This document shows, piece after piece, positions 1 through 14,673 of a stretch of 64,000 bases of DNA. The translations under genes were made by a program, and so were the position numbers. The stretch is from NCBI GenBank assembly GCA_014621405.1, contig JAANBC010000046.1, forward strand, positions 43,539 through 107,538. The letters run 5' to 3'. Source of the DNA: Stylonectria norvegica (taxonomy: Eukaryota > Ascomycota > Sordariomycetes > Hypocreales > Nectriaceae). The notes beneath the pieces were generated by a model. That model was not told where the DNA came from, searched no databases, and saw only the letters and a list, made by a program, of their open reading frames with translations. Position 1 is the first letter of the stretch. The number at the start of each line of letters is the position of its first letter.

Positions 1-3000
1 TATAGCAGATCTTACTCTTTACTATAAATATATAGGTAAATAACTAGCTAGCCTTAGCCTTAGGGTATTTATTAATATTTAATCTTATAGTAATATATAT
101 TTTTAGGGTTACTAATATAAGTATAGATATGCTCTTGCGACTATTAGCAGACTATAGTATAGAAAATAGGGGAGGATTAGGAGAACTTAATAGGATTTAG
201 GATAATAATACCCCTATAGAATAGGTATTTATATTCTTAGAGGCATTTATTAACTCTCTGCTTAGGCAGAATATTATTAAGATATATTAATTATTACTAA
301 AATAAAAAGATATCCTAAATTAGCTAGAAAAATATAATAAAAAGGTTAAAGTCCCTTTTTACTAAATAAATAATCTCTTATATTTAGTAAAGTATAATAA
401 AAACTGCTAACTCTGCTTATTAGAAGTAATAGTAAATAAAGTTATTATAGAAATATATTAATAGAAGTTCTATTTAAAAAAGAATAGAATATAATAAGAT
501 CTTTAAGTAAGCTTTATTATTAAATATTTAATAAAAAAATGCAAGAAGTATATATTAAAATATAATACTTATAGGCAGAACTAAATAAATAGAAAACTTC
601 CCCTTAGGGAGATAATTCTAATAACTTCCCTACTAATCCCCTTCTATATTATTATAATAGACTTTATTATAGAGTTACTAATTATTAACTTAGCTAGGTA
701 TTCTTAAGTCTCTTAAAATAATATACTATTTAATACCTTAATAATAGTAACTAATAAATTTATTAAGATATGCCTGCTAATTCTAGAAAATAACTAATAT
801 ATTACTAAAGACTAGGCAAAGGTACTATATATAGAGCTACTACAAACTAATTAGGGGATTCCCTATACTATTATATTAGATTAAGATATGAAATTTCTAT
901 TAGAATTTTAGATATAGCTATAGAAATTATTTAAAAGCAGGCTATACTTTTTAACTATATAGTATTCTTAAATAGATAGGTTATTAGAATAGCAAAACTA
1001 AACTATAGAAATTATACTCTAGTTTTTTATAAGTAATTATTTAAAAGAATCTTAAGTATTTGCGCTAATTATTATTTAATTCTTACTAAATAACTTCTAT
1101 ATAAAGGTTATTAAGGCCACTCTTAGTAAATTAGTATTTAATATAAAAATAGATAATAAATAAAGATATCTTAAGGATTAAGAATAACCTATAAACTAGA
1201 CCTTTCTCTAAAATAAGACGGTAATATCTATTGCTTTTATATAAGTAGTAATAAAGCACTGCTATAATAAAAAATACTAAGTATTAAAATTTAAGCTAGG
1301 TAACTAGGTCTAATTAGAGCTAGGGAAGAAGGCAAATATTAGTTATTATATAGCTAATAACTAAGTTTAGAAGCTAAAGAAGAGATAAACTAGTCCCTAT
1401 AAGATTCTTAATTAAGTTAGGTATTTAGCTTATTATCTTAAAATAAAAGATAATCTTAATATTTATTTAATAATATTAATAATATACCTAAAATAAGTAA
1501 TAAAACCTTAAAAAAGGCTAGGTAAAGCTATAAAAGTGCTTTATAATAAGGCATACTAGCCAGATAGTATAAGTTAGGAGATTAATTAAATACTAAATAT
1601 AAGAGTTATTAACTAAAAAGGAGTTAAAATAATATAATAATATCTTATTAATTAGAAAGAATAGTCTAATAATTATAATATTTAGCTAGAATAAGAGGCT
1701 ATTTAGGCAGAGGAGCTTATTAAGGAGTTCTAGGCTTAATAAGTAAAGTAAGAAGAGTTAGTAATATAAACTATAATAATATAAGGCAAGCTCTAATTAT
1801 AATATAAATAACCTAAGGCTAGAGACCTAGTACTAACCCTAATACCCTAAGAGTTAATACTTAAGATATTAATAAAATAAGATAGAGAGCGTCCTAAGAA
1901 ATAATAAGATATAGAAGAGACTAGTCTAAGTCTTAGCTAAAAGCTTATAAGATTTATATTACTTAAATAATATATAAAAAGACTAAGAAAAGCTAAGAAG
2001 TAAAGGGATAAAAGAGGTTATATTAGGCTACTAAGAGTATAAGAGAGAGATACTCTTATACTTAAAGATAGTTGCCCTAAGTAATTTACTATAGATTTCT
2101 AATTAATAAGATTAGCTAGCTACTATTTATATATTATTGCAGACTAGCTAGGGAAATAGTAATAATTTATTATAAAATATATAAGAGCCTAGAGGCGCGC
2201 GCAATATAATTAGCTAGCTATACTTGCATATATAAAAATAATATCCCTTATTATTAAAGCTCCTCTTTCCTCTCTTTTTCTTTATATTATAGCTATTTCC
2301 TACTATCTTATAATATTATAAATAGCCTAAAGGCTATAAATTACTAAGACTTCTATCTCTCTCTTATTCCTAACTTATAGTAATATTATGCCTAGCACCT
2401 ATAAGACTAGAAATAAGCCTCTTATTATCTTCTAAGTAATTAAAAATAACTTATTTTATAATACTAAGTATTATAAAGAGTTTTATACTAACTTAACTAA
2501 GAATAAGCCTACCCTCTTTTATATAGGCTATTATTATACTCTCTAGCTTTATAGCTATAAAAATAAGTTCCCTTAGTATTATTTTACTAATTAAGCTAAG
2601 ATTAAGCAGTCTATAGTAAAGAAGTTTTACTTTTAGGCTATTAAGAAAGGATATAACCCGGATTATAGCTTCTCCTTTGCGAAATATAGTATATATTTCC
2701 CCTTAGTTAAATACTATAACTAATATATTACTAAGCAGTAATTAAGTAATATTAAGTTTAATAAAAATCTTATTAAGATTAACTCTAATAAGCTAGTTAT
2801 ATACTATAACTTTATAATTAGTCCTAACTACTCTTCTTAATCTATAATATCTACTTTATATAATACTTAGGGCCGCTTCTTACCCTATACCTTAAAGAAT
2901 AAAAATAAGAGCCCTATAAAGTTATTATTAAAGCTACTTTAATAAAAGGGCTTTACTAGTATCTATAGAGCTAATACTATAGACCTAATTAAGCTTATAG

Positions 3001-4981
3001 TTAAAGTAATAGAGCTCTTACTTCTCTTTACTACTGCTATTAAATAGGGTCTTATAGATAAGATAATTCTAAAGAAGCTCTAATATATACTTAAACTTAA
3101 GAAGTATATTAGAGGAACTAAGAGAATCCTTACTATTTATATATACTTAAAGGAGTTATTTATTAAAACTTTAATAAAGAAGACTAAGAATAATATAGAG
3201 GCTAGTAAATTAATTCTTATTAGCCACTATAGCTATAAGGTAATTAATATTAATACTATCTTTTTTACTAATATAATAAAAACTTTAGTATATAACTTCT
3301 ATAAATAAAATATCTTTAACCCCTTACTCTTATATACTGCCTTTAAATATAAGTAAGATAACAGCCTAAAGTACCTGCCTTATAATAATAATAAAAGAAT
3401 TATAATAATTTAAAGCCTTACTAAGTTCTTACTTATATTATTTAAAGCTTTTATTATTAAGTAGCTTATTAATATTATTAAAGGAGAGAAGCCTATTACT
3501 ATTGCTATTCTCTATATTAATAATAAGGCTATAGTCTTTTTAAATAAGAGTAGAGTAATTCTAATAGGCAATATATACCGCTACTTATATTAAAATATAA
3601 GAAATATATGCCTTAATAAGGCAGTATAATGCTTTAGCTTCTAAGATACTTAGATTATGCGTTTTAACTTTATAATATATATTATATTAGTCTTATATTA
3701 CTTAGTTATAAAGGCCTATTATAATATAAATAACCTTATTATATTTTATAACTTTAGAATAATAGAGGCTATACTCTATAATACTATTACTAAGAATAGG
3801 TTATTAGGCTAGTTATATAGCTTTTACCTGGATTCTAAGGCTAGATTTAGCTAATTTCTTAAGAATAACTCTTTTTACCTTATCTATACTTAGCCTATAC
3901 TTAAGCTAATAACTTAGGGCAGTTAGGCTTAGGCTATTAAGAATAATACTATAGAGGTTATAAATATAGCTATAATTAACTAAAAGGCATAGAATAATTA
4001 TAATAACTTAGTAAAGAGTAATAGATTTATAAAGAGTTTCTTAAATATAAGTCTCACTAAGTAATAGAGTAATATAATATAAGGCAATATAACTTAAATT
4101 AATAACTAAAGGAGATAAGAAGTGAAAAGAATAGGGGATTATTAGCAGATAGCTTAGAAATAGCTTAATAAATAAGACTAATTATTCCTAATTTATATAT
4201 ATCTCTTAAGTAAAACCCTAAGTGATTATAATATACTTATAACTCTAATATTAATATATAAGAGATTAGAAGTATATTATATACTTTAATAAAGTAATTA
4301 TAAAAAATAACTAAGAATCTTTATAAAGAAGCCTAAGGTATTTTCTTTTTATATATTTTCTAAGAAATTATAATAACTACTAATAATAATAAGTTAGGCG
4401 AAGATAATAACTTATAAAAAGCTAAGATTTAAAAGAAGAATCTAAAAAAAACTATACTATAAGTAGAATAAAGGTCCTATAAGATTATTATTTAAAATAA
4501 GATATAGATTACTAAAAGATCTATAAAAATACTATAAATAATATATTTTTCTTCCTTATTTAAGGGACTTAATATAGAATATATTAAGAATACCTGCAAT
4601 ACCTTAATAGATCCTTAGAAGATCCCTTTAAAATCCACTAAAATATTTGCGGCTAAACCCTAGATTCTTTAGAGAACCTGCGGCAGACCTCGCAGAGGTC
4701 TCTAGGGAAATACTAAGAAATCCTAGGAGATTCCCCTACAGATTTAAATAAGGGATTCCTTAGGAAAACCTTAAGAACTCTTAAATAACTAGCTTTCTGC
4801 TTTCTTAGAAAGAGGTATCTTTATTATATTTACTATTATTAGTTATTATATATATATCCCTTATATAGTAATCAGCCTATGCCTTTAGGTAGACTGATCT
4901 AGTAGTAATTACCCTATATATAAAGGAATCCCTAGCCTCCCTTATTATAGCAGCCTATAACTTTATATTAATTATTAGGGT

Positions 4982-6960
4982 CTTAATAAGATTATAGAGA
5001 AGAATTAGTACCCTCTCCTACTTATTTTAGAGATTATAAATTAAATAAAGAGAGTGAAGTTTTTTATTAAAATTAATATTAAGAATGCTTATTATTATAT
5101 CTATATTTAAGAAGGAGATAAATAGAAGACTACTTTTTATACTTATTATAGTTATTTTAAATACCTAATAATGCTATTTAACTTAACTAATACCCTAGCT
5201 ACTTTCTAAAACTATATTTATTAAGCGCTTTAAGAACTACTAAATATTATATATATAGCATATTTAAATAATATCCTAATCTTTTTAAAAGATAAAGAGA
5301 TTTATATAAAGTATATTAAGAAAGTACTAGAATAGATAAGAAAGGCAGAACTTTATACTAAGCTAAGTAAATATTTATTTTTTAAGATAAGTATAGAATT
5401 CCTTAGGTTTATTCTATTTATTAATAGAGTATTAATAGATCTTAGGCAGATAGATATAATAACTAGCTAAAAGGAACTAAAGTTATTTTATAAAATCTAA
5501 GTATTCCTAGGATTTTGCAATTTCTATTAATAATTTATTTACTAATACTTATATATTATAATACCCCTAAATTTATTACTTAAGGGAAGCTAGAATAGAA
5601 AGAAGCTAAGAATAGTATAGCTAAATAATACTAAGAGAGTAGCATTTTATTAACTAAAAACTGCTTTCTAAAATATACTACTTCTATATTACTTTAATTC
5701 TATAAAAGAAATTTAAATTAAGATAGATATATTAAATTATATAATAATAGGTATCTTATCTTAGCTAGATAATATAAGAGCCTACTACCTAATTACCTTC
5801 TAATTTAAGAAGTTTAAGAATACTAAGCTTAATTATAGTATATTAGACTAAGAGATAATAATAATTATTAAGTTATTTAAATACTAGTAATACTATATTA
5901 AAGAAGTAATAACTCTTATTAAGGTCCTATTAGACTATAAGAATCTTTAGATATTTATAAAGTAGTAAAAGCTAAATAAGAGACAAGCCTATTAATATAT
6001 ATATTTAATATTATATAACTTTATTATAAAGCACTAGTTTAGGAAGGGAAATCTAGCTAATATGCCTTTAAGAAGGCCTAATTACTAGAGTAAGAAGTTA
6101 GTAAATATAGAATTCCTATCTACTCTTAAGAATAAGCTTATAATTACTAAGCAAGTATAAGTAATAAAGTTGCCTAATATAGAATAAAAAGTCTATTTCT
6201 AAGATAAGTATAATAATATATCTTTAAAAGAGAATTCCTCTTCTACTTATTATTAGCCAGGTAAGATGCCTTTAGGGTATAATAAAACCCTAACTAATAT
6301 ATTATAAAAGAATAGGGAAATACCTTAAATACTTAGATATTAAATTTCTTAAGTTAAAGAGAGAATTAGTTATAAATAATTTATCTTAAAAGGAAAAGCT
6401 AGAGTTACTTTAGTCTAAGAAGGGGCCTATAATAAAGAGACTGCTTAGGATCTAATTAATTTAATTAGGGAATCCTAAGAATTAGATCCTAAGATAAAGC
6501 AGTAAAAGACTATTAAAGAAGACTTAAATATTAAGAGTAAATCTCTAGTATAAAGTATTAGTTTAAATAGTCTCTTAAAATATAAAGGTCGCCTTTTTAT
6601 TTTAAAAGAAGTAAACTTAAAAAATAAGTTATTAAAACTCTACTATAATAACTTTCTAGTAGGATATAGAGGTATATATTAAATAATTAAACTACTCTAA
6701 AGGAAATTTTATTAAAGATATCTTAAAGAGAATATTAAGGATTATATATAAAGTTACTTAATATATAAAGAGGTGACTTTAAAGAGGTATTATCTATATA
6801 GAATACTTAAATTACTACTAATACTTAAGCAGCCTATAGAAGAGCTATCTATAGATTTTATTACAGGCCTATTAGGAGTCTTATTTAAGGGAAATCTTAT
6901 AGATATAATTCTNATTATTATTAANTAATTTATAAANTATATANTATACTTNCNTATAAG
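4982..6960 (+). pseudogene. Ty3/gypsy pol relic (RT-RNaseH-integrase)
   Basis: One forward frame (positions equal to 2 modulo 3) keeps recognisable pol order despite many stops. Reverse-transcriptase blocks lie at 4982-5220. The YxDD-box region at 5258-5300 now reads YLNN, each Asp codon changed to Asn by G-to-A. An RNase H-like block is near 5717-5765, and an integrase-core block (the P-x-E-E-x-S-x-D-F-x-T-G pattern) is at 6833-6872. All four sit in the same frame over 1.9 kb, so decay was almost entirely by transitions rather than indels, as RIP predicts. The element continues into the N-rich stretch; I cannot define its LTRs. Confidence 0.75.
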
Positions 6961-9477
6961 TATAATAATTAATANNNTATAACTTANTAAANTATTTTAT
7001 AATAAAGTTAANCTTATATATANNGCANNTAAAGAAATTATATTANATAGAANTTCTNTATTTATAAGTNANTTTTANTCNNAGTTATATTTTTACTTAA
7101 AGATTAAATAAAGANTATTAATAGCCTTTTANTTATAAANTAATANTTAAATAGAAAAGAATAAATNANATACTTAAATACTANTTAAGATATTTTATNA
7201 ATATANANTAGGNAAATTAGCTNATATTACTAANNTTAGNNNANTTTATAATAAATAANNNAANAAATATAACTATNAGTATNTTANNTTTAAAGGCCTT
7301 ATTAAAGTATATNNTAAACNTNAGAACTAATATTAGANATAATATNCTAAANNNAGAGGTNNTAAAANTAAGAGNTAGNATTAAAAAGCTTAAGNTNNTA
7401 TAAGATANNCTTAANNAATATTANTAAAANGCTNTNNAATANTANNNAAAATATTATAATTATATATACTTACNNNTATTATTANAAAANNGATAGCTAN
7501 TANGCCTCTTAATAAGNAANCTTAAGCTAAAANAAGNAAAAGAANAANCTAGTTNNTTANTATATTAGCNCTTTTTAAATCCTANANNTTATTAGNAAGT
7601 AAGCCTACTATNTTACACTNTTANAAAANTATAAAANGATTTATAATATATTTTATATTAGNCTTTTAGAANTNTAAATAATATNNAAANAAGATAAGAN
7701 NNATAAGCTANTAATACNTAACNTTAAGAATAANNAAANAGANTANGAGGTTAAGNAGATTATTANANAAAAAGATAATCTTNTTAGAAAAGNTACTANT
7801 TAATAAANTAGAAGAANTNNCTNTTANAATATAANTAATAANTANNNAAGAAAGATCTNTAAAATACNCTANAGATTANTANAGAGATTTANGAAAGNNT
7901 TTNNTAANANTAANTAANANACTGCTAATATATAGGCAAANGNAGCAGGGAAAACTANTAGNTATAAGAGAGNAAGACCCTAAAAANCCACTTAATTTCT
8001 AACTNNAAAGANTNTTAATATANTAGTTTTCTAANAAGTATATTANTTATATNTNTATAAANAGGNAATAANANGCTACTAATTACTTAATANTAATANT
8101 AGAATTATANNTAATATANTTCTNTAANTTANNAGNANTAAGNCTANTANTANACTTTTATAAGATTTTAANANNANTACTATANAAAGNNNAAATANTA
8201 ATATCNTAANAAATAAATNCTTTATTCTTATANTNTAAATANGNTATATTNCTTANCTCNTANGTATATANTAANGCCTTNTTTATANAAGNAACTNCCT
8301 ATAAATANTAAGTAAAGAGTTAGTAANATAAANNNTATTAGTNNTATTAGTTTAANAGGGCAANGNCNTATNTATTAAATAAGAAGAGTATAATATATTA
8401 AAATATAAGTATAATATATANTATAAGCTNNNTANAATAATTAGNAAAATACTACTAAAAGTGATTANAAAATAGCTTATTATATATTTCTTNTTANTAN
8501 TAGTAATATTATATTNCTAGTAATANTTAACNTNNNTTATATTAAANGCNTTTTTAATATTAANTATAAGGCTAATAAGATAGAANTAANTCTNCTTTAA
8601 AAAGATATAAAGAAANNTATNTTNTATAAGAGAATTATTANTATTNTTACTCTTATTAATAATNTTATTAATATATNCTANTATATAGTNAGTATNANAG
8701 GCATTTTCTTATANNAGTTTANGNGGGCTAATANAAGGNAATTANTATNNAATAACTAANAGAAANNGTTAANANATCTCTATATAGACTTANNTANNAC
8801 TTATATATTATAAGAAGAACTNCACTTAATATATTAGTTNNAGTANGTTAANNNAGNNTNTAANAAANAATACTTAATTAGTATAGTTTTAATAGGCTTT
8901 TNTAATATNNTNTTTAACTTATAAAGTNTATTANAATNAGCCTTAATANCTATATAAAAGNAATAAGTATANAANAAATANCNTAAATTAATAGATATTA
9001 TATANGAAANAGCAGCTATATTAANGNNNTTATAGNANNATCTTATAATCTTAGNNGNANANATAATNTAAGNNATTTTAGTAANNTTAANNANGCATAT
9101 TAATAAAGAAAAGTTAGTAAAATATAANATAANANANNAAAGAGNAATATTATAAAGTTAAGAAAAATAATATNATATANGNCTANTAANAAGTATTATT
9201 ATNNTATATAAAAGNNTNNTAAATAGCTATNAATACTTANATACTTTANTATANTATTANTAGGCTATANTAGAGACNNTATATTATTAGNTTAATAGNN
9301 NAATANTAGNGGGATAGTTATAANAGGNATTCTNTCTATAGGCNTAGAGAGGCTNNAGTANAATNCTTACCTAACNCTATNNTTCTNNNAACNTCTCTTC
9401 TTAGGTTTGCTATAGTTNNAGGATTTANATNTAGNAAGTTTTAGTCTTTATATAATATAAGACCTGCCTTTTCTCTN
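6913..9477. other. Stretch with scattered single N bases
   Basis: Isolated N characters are interspersed through about 2.5 kb of AT-rich sequence, beginning inside the gypsy integrase region. They are single ambiguous positions rather than a scaffold gap. The likeliest cause is a consensus collapsed from several diverged, RIP-mutated repeat copies. No coding content is interpretable. Confidence 0.85.
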
Positions 9478-12400
9478 CTACCTAACTAACCTATTAGAAA
9501 AACCCTATTATAAAAGATTGCCTTATAGCTTATAGGTTTAATAATTAAGAAAAAGGTTTTATAATAATTAATTTCTTTCTCTTATTTAAAATCTTATATA
9601 ATAAAGTATACTTTATATTAAATAACTTTACTATTTGCACTATATTTAATTTTAAAGATTTATTTTCTATAGAATATATATTTTATATTAGAGGATTATA
9701 TAATTATTTAAGTATTATTTATAATAAAAAAAGTTAATTTTATTCTTTATTACTTAGATCTATTAATTTATATATAAACTTATTATTATATATTTATATA
9801 AGGCAGATTTAAATTAGTTTAAGTTCTTAATAATAAATATTAAGTAGTAGTTTAAAGTAAATACTTTATCTCTTAAAGTATTAATTCTAATTATAATATT
9901 AAATTAAATTAGAGAAATCTTATAGTTTTATTAATCTAAGAGTTAAATTTATTAGTTTTATTTAAGAACTTTCTTTAAAATAATATATTTATTAATTTAA
10001 AGTACTAAGATCTTATTATTTAAAAAGGCTATTATAAAGATAGAGTCTAAGCTAATACTTAATTTATTTTTAATTAGCTCTATTTAAACTTAGATTATAT
10101 TTAAAGTAGTATTTTTATTCTTTAGAATTATTATTACTTTAAGAGAAAAGATAATAATAAAAAGAGAGTTAAGTTTAATTAGAAAGAAATTAAAGCTAGT
10201 TATTAATAACTTATTTTAATAATAGGTTTTAACTAAGTAATTACTTAAGATATAGTTATAAGTATATTTCTCTTTTATATTATTTAAGAATAGGAGACTA
10301 GTCTTTTAAAATAATATATTATTTAAGATAACTATTTTATTATTTTTAGTTAAGGTAATATAGTTTTATATACTTTAGTATTTTAATAACTATACTTATT
10401 AATTTATAATACTTATCTTTTTTATTTTATAAGAGATTTCTATAAATCCCTTGCTTTTTAGTATATAAAGATATTTAAGATTTAATTTTATATTAAATTA
10501 GGATTTATATAGTATTATTTATATAATACTTAATAAAATAAGATTATAAATATAATTTACTAATTTAAGAAACTATAATTAGAATTACTTAAGAAAATAT
10601 AAACTAATATTAAGAAGAGTTTCTTAAGTAATATATAATTTAATTATTTTACTTAGCTATTTTATTAATATTAGTTTATTAAGATATAAATAATCTTAAT
10701 ATTAGACTCTTTATAAAAGTTTATTAAGATCTTTATTTAATTTTTACTATTTTAATTAAGTTAGAGTAAGTAGTAATACTTTTTAAAGTGCTTTATTATT
10801 CTAATTAGGTATTAAAAGTATATATTAAATTAGGATTTCTTTATAATTAAATAGATTTAAAAGTATTATATAAAGTTATTAATAAAGACTGCCTAATAGT
10901 AACTTCTATTATAGCTTATATTAATAAATAGACTAGTAATATCTCTATAAATACTTTTAAAGAGAATAGACCTCTTTTTTATTAAGTTAATATATAAGTA
11001 TTCTTATTATTTTATAAAAGCGCAAATCTTATAGATTTCACTTAAGTACTAAGAGTAATTTATAGAGGGAACAAACTATATATTAACCCTAGATTAGATG
11101 CAATAGAATTTATCTAAAGAGATTATCTTTTTAAAAAGGCTTGGATTATATTAGATTTAATAGTTTAAGAAGGTTAGAGGTTAATTAAATAGATAGAGAG
11201 GTAAGGAAAAATAGATATAATAAATAGGCTGTTAATATATTAAATAATTCTCTGTCTTTAAGACTAGAGAGTGATAATCTTCCTAATCTAACTAGACCTA
11301 TTAGTCTCTTTAAGTACTTAACTTATATAAGTCTATAGAAAATGTAAAAAATAATATAGGAAAGAAGAGGGTGTTTCTAATCCCTAATATAGTAAATACC
11401 TATAGATATAATTATAAGGTCTTTAAGAGCTTCTTTACTTATATAACTAAGATATTTATATTAGATTTAGAGTTCTAAGTCTTTAATAACTAAGAATTAT
11501 AATATAAGTATAAAACTTAAATTAAAGATATTAATAATATAAATTTTAAAGTAATAGGTATTAGTATAAAGAACTTTCCTATTCTAAGTAATTATATATT
11601 ATTCTTTATTAAAGATAATTATTACTTCTTTATCTTTAAATATTAATATAAATATAACCTTTAAGTTAATTTTAAGAATTAAAAGAATATTATAGAACTT
11701 AATAGTTATTCTTTTTATATTAACTATTATTTTTAAAGAGTAAATTTCTAATTTATATAAAAAGACTTTAGTTTTTTTAATATTAAGAAGAAATACTTTC
11801 TAATATAAGTTAATTTTTAAGAATTAAGTTATATTAGTAAATATATATAATAATATACTACTATTAATAATATATATTTAAAAGAGAATTATAAAGTAGG
11901 AAGAGGCTTTAGCTATAAATATAAATATAGTCTTTATATAAGAAAAGAATATATAATAATCTTTTAGTTTAAGAGGTATGCTATTATTTTTTAAAATAAT
12001 ATATTCTATATAAAAAAGTCTTTATCTTATTTAAAGAAGAGTATAAGAAGTATATATAGGTATTTAAATAATAGTATAGCTAATATAGGTAAGATTAGTA
12101 TAATAATAAGAGCTAATATATAAAATAGTTATTACTATATTATTTTTATTATTTATATATTACTATTTTTAATTTATTTATTTAAAGAAGGCCTTCTTTA
12201 GCTTTAGGTATTTCTTAAAGTACTATTTTTTTATATAGTTACTTATTTCTTTATAGAAGAGGCAGTGAAATTAGAATTTATCTAATTTATTTAAGTGCTT
12301 TAATTATATTACTAATATAGTCTTTATTAAAAATATAATATAAAGACTAATATAGGATTTCTAGCTCTACTCTTCTTATTTTATAAAAATAATTACTTTT

Positions 12401-13667
12401 TTAAAGGTAATAATAAGCTTTAATATCTAGCTCTAATTATCTTATTTTAAAAGAATATTATAGTTCTAATAAAATATAATAAGAAAGATTTTAAAGTTAA
12501 GTCTAAGGCTAATAAGAAATTTATTAATAAACTAGAGTTCTTTAATCTAATATAACTTATTAAGCTATAAGAGTTTATTCCTAAAGTCCTAAAGTTATAT
12601 AGAGAAGTCTATAATATTATTATAAGTTTTAAGTAAGAGGTTTATATATTATTAGTCTAAGTCTTAGAAAATAGCACTATCTTTTAGGCAGAATTAGTAT
12701 TTAAGAGTTATAAATATACTCTTTAAAGTAACTATACTTTCTATAAGATTATAGGTAATTTATTTAAGCTTAAGGCAGACTATAAAGATAGCTTAGTCTT
12801 GCTTTATAAGTTAGATATCCTTCTTAACCTCTTAATTAAAGATTATAAGATTACTTTAAAAAGGCTCTAGTTTACTTCTTTTAAATAGCATTTTATAGCT
12901 TAAAAGGCTAAGACTATCTCTTATATCTTTATTTTAATTAAGCTAACTAGCTATTAACTTAAGCTTTTAAATACTTAAGAGACTGCCTTAAGCTATTATT
13001 AATAATAATAAGATTAATATTATAAAGAATTAAGTATCTAATAAAAAGGAGATTATAAAATATAAATTATATTAAAGAAGAGAAGGGTTTATATTTAATA
13101 ATTAGTATATCTTATAGCAGATTTATAATTATTTAAAAAAATAGAGAGGAGGTAAATATTAGAGTTAAGAGTTTAATAGTATTTTTAAAGAAGTTTATTA
13201 TAATAACTTTAAGTCCTTAAATATCTATTTTATTAAGTAAAGAGAGAGAATTATTATCTATAATGCTAGAGATAATATTATAAGATTTAAGAAAAGAAGA
13301 AGATTAAAAAATATTATTTTAAATAAAGAGTAATTTATTTAAGTTTTAATTAAATCTTTAATATTAGTAATAAGATAAGAGAAGTATTCTTTTTATAAAA
13401 ATTTAAAGAATAAGAGTTTTTAAAGAGAATATAGCCTTAAATTATAGTTATAGGTTAATATTATTTTCTTAAGTTATTTAAAAAGCTAAGATATAAGAAG
13501 ATTAAAAATAAAGTATTTTTTAAAATTAAGTAAAAACTCTTTATTAAGAGGTATTTTAAGAATATCTACTAAAGTTATCTCTTATATAATAAAAAGAGAT
13601 AATTAAATCTTAATATAGTATATTATAAGAAAGGGATACTTAGTAATAAGATAGATAGTATATAATG

Positions 13668-14227
13668 CGAAAGGCTGCCACAGCCCCTGACTGCTATGGC
13701 AAAAGGTCTAGCTGTACCCTAGTTAGTAGGAAACAGCTGTGCAAGGCTCTATAGACCCCTAAACCCGAAGGTCCGAGGTCCTAAACACCCTCGCAGGTGC
13801 CTGATAGCTGGTCAGATAAGATACAGATCTGATCCCGTATTAGTATAGCAGGCTTATAACCTATTAAGATATAATTATAAGGTTAATTAATTAATTAGAG
13901 AACTAGAATAGAGATATAGCTAGAGCTCTAGACTAAGTATATAAGTATCCACTATTCTATACCAGGATGACCTAGACATATAATGAGTCACATGACTTTA
14001 ACACTACAGGCAGGGGGATCAGGCGTGGAAGTTTGATTTACCTATTAAGCTATCGAGAGGAGATTCGTAGACGAAAGTTAGTACAATAGAAATACTTTCC
14101 AGCCCAGAACTACCGCTCTTCATACCCACTAACCACTGAAAGGGATACTAGCGACACATCTTTCACCACGTACCTGACCGTACCCGGCTTCCTTCTCTGG
14201 AGTCCTTGAACCCCAACCACCTAATCT
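13668..14227. repeat. Edge zone; possible less-mutated LTR or repeat end
   Basis: Base composition becomes normal here within a few bases. About 13,660-13,970 looks like noncoding repeat DNA, possibly an LTR, because it directly abuts the RIP-mutated block, contains no ORF, and could run from a TG-like start to a CCA end. No second copy or target-site duplication can be demonstrated in the window. From 13,970 to 14,227 I see nothing coding. Confidence 0.3.
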
Positions 14228-14520
14228 TTACCAGCGACAATAATTGTCCAAGCAGCACGACTTGCGATTCAGCGCAGGATCAGTCGCTGTTACATGGCAA
14301 CGAGCCACGCACAAAGCCTAGTGTTATGTTAGATTAGCCTCAGTCTGATAATGAAGCGGAATTGCTACCTTAGATTCGGGGGTCTATAGCATGAACATTA
14401 ATATTGAACAGAGAGGGGAGCTGCATGACTTACCTTAAGAACACCTATTGCATAAGGCAGGGCCGTCACTGCTGCGAAGCTGCTCATAGCAAATAGCATC
14501 GTATAGGTAGATAGCAACAT
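14228..14520 (-). CDS. Candidate small secreted cysteine-rich protein (58 aa, two exons)
   Basis: I read exon 1 at 14520-14434 and exon 2 at 14317-14228. The 116-bp intron has a GTAAGT donor, a CTAAC branch-like site and a TAG acceptor. The joined frame encodes 58 residues. Residues 1-20 form a classical signal peptide: a hydrophobic core with Val-Thr-Ala before the probable cleavage site. The mature part is about 38 residues with five Cys (two spaced singles, a CC pair, then one near the C-terminus) and ends in Trp. The ATG context is good (A at -3). I recognise no family. The 68-bp tandem repeats lie 150-360 bp upstream, where a promoter would be. An alternative acceptor near 14384 would give a Cys-free tail, so the exon 2 choice is an inference. 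Secretion is likely if the gene is real; function is unknown. Confidence 0.45.
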
Positions 14521-14673
14521 CTTGAGGGACTGGGGACAAGAACTGGTTTAGTCAAGTATTGAGAAGATCTTGTTCAGAGACTGCTGGAACTGTTGGCTGG
14601 ATTACTGTGCGATAAAAGCCCTTCTTATGGACGAAATCTCAGTAGAAAGCAATCCTTATTAAGTTCTTCACTC

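Larger units (their letters stand above)
1..13667. repeat. AT-rich, RIP-degraded repeat block
   Basis: The block is strongly AT-rich. TA is abundant while CA and TG are nearly absent, which is the expected outcome of C-to-T change at CpA (RIP). Stops crowd every frame and no intact gene can be read. Parts still resemble retroelement coding DNA (see the gypsy pol relic). Composition changes abruptly near 13,668. I see no functional gene, tRNA or rRNA here. The RIP reading is inferred from composition by eye; a windowed TpA/ApT index would settle it. Confidence 0.9.

Noticed and set aside
9478..13660. Assigning a Ty1/copia element to the second half of the AT-rich block
   Set aside because: Some forward-strand stretches (about 12,400-13,600) look like decayed gag or integrase coding DNA, but I could not find an RT motif or an unambiguous domain.
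1..13667. CRISPR array, tRNA or rRNA in the AT-rich block
   Set aside because: No regularly spaced repeats and no cloverleaf or rRNA-like segments; fungal RIP DNA explains the composition.
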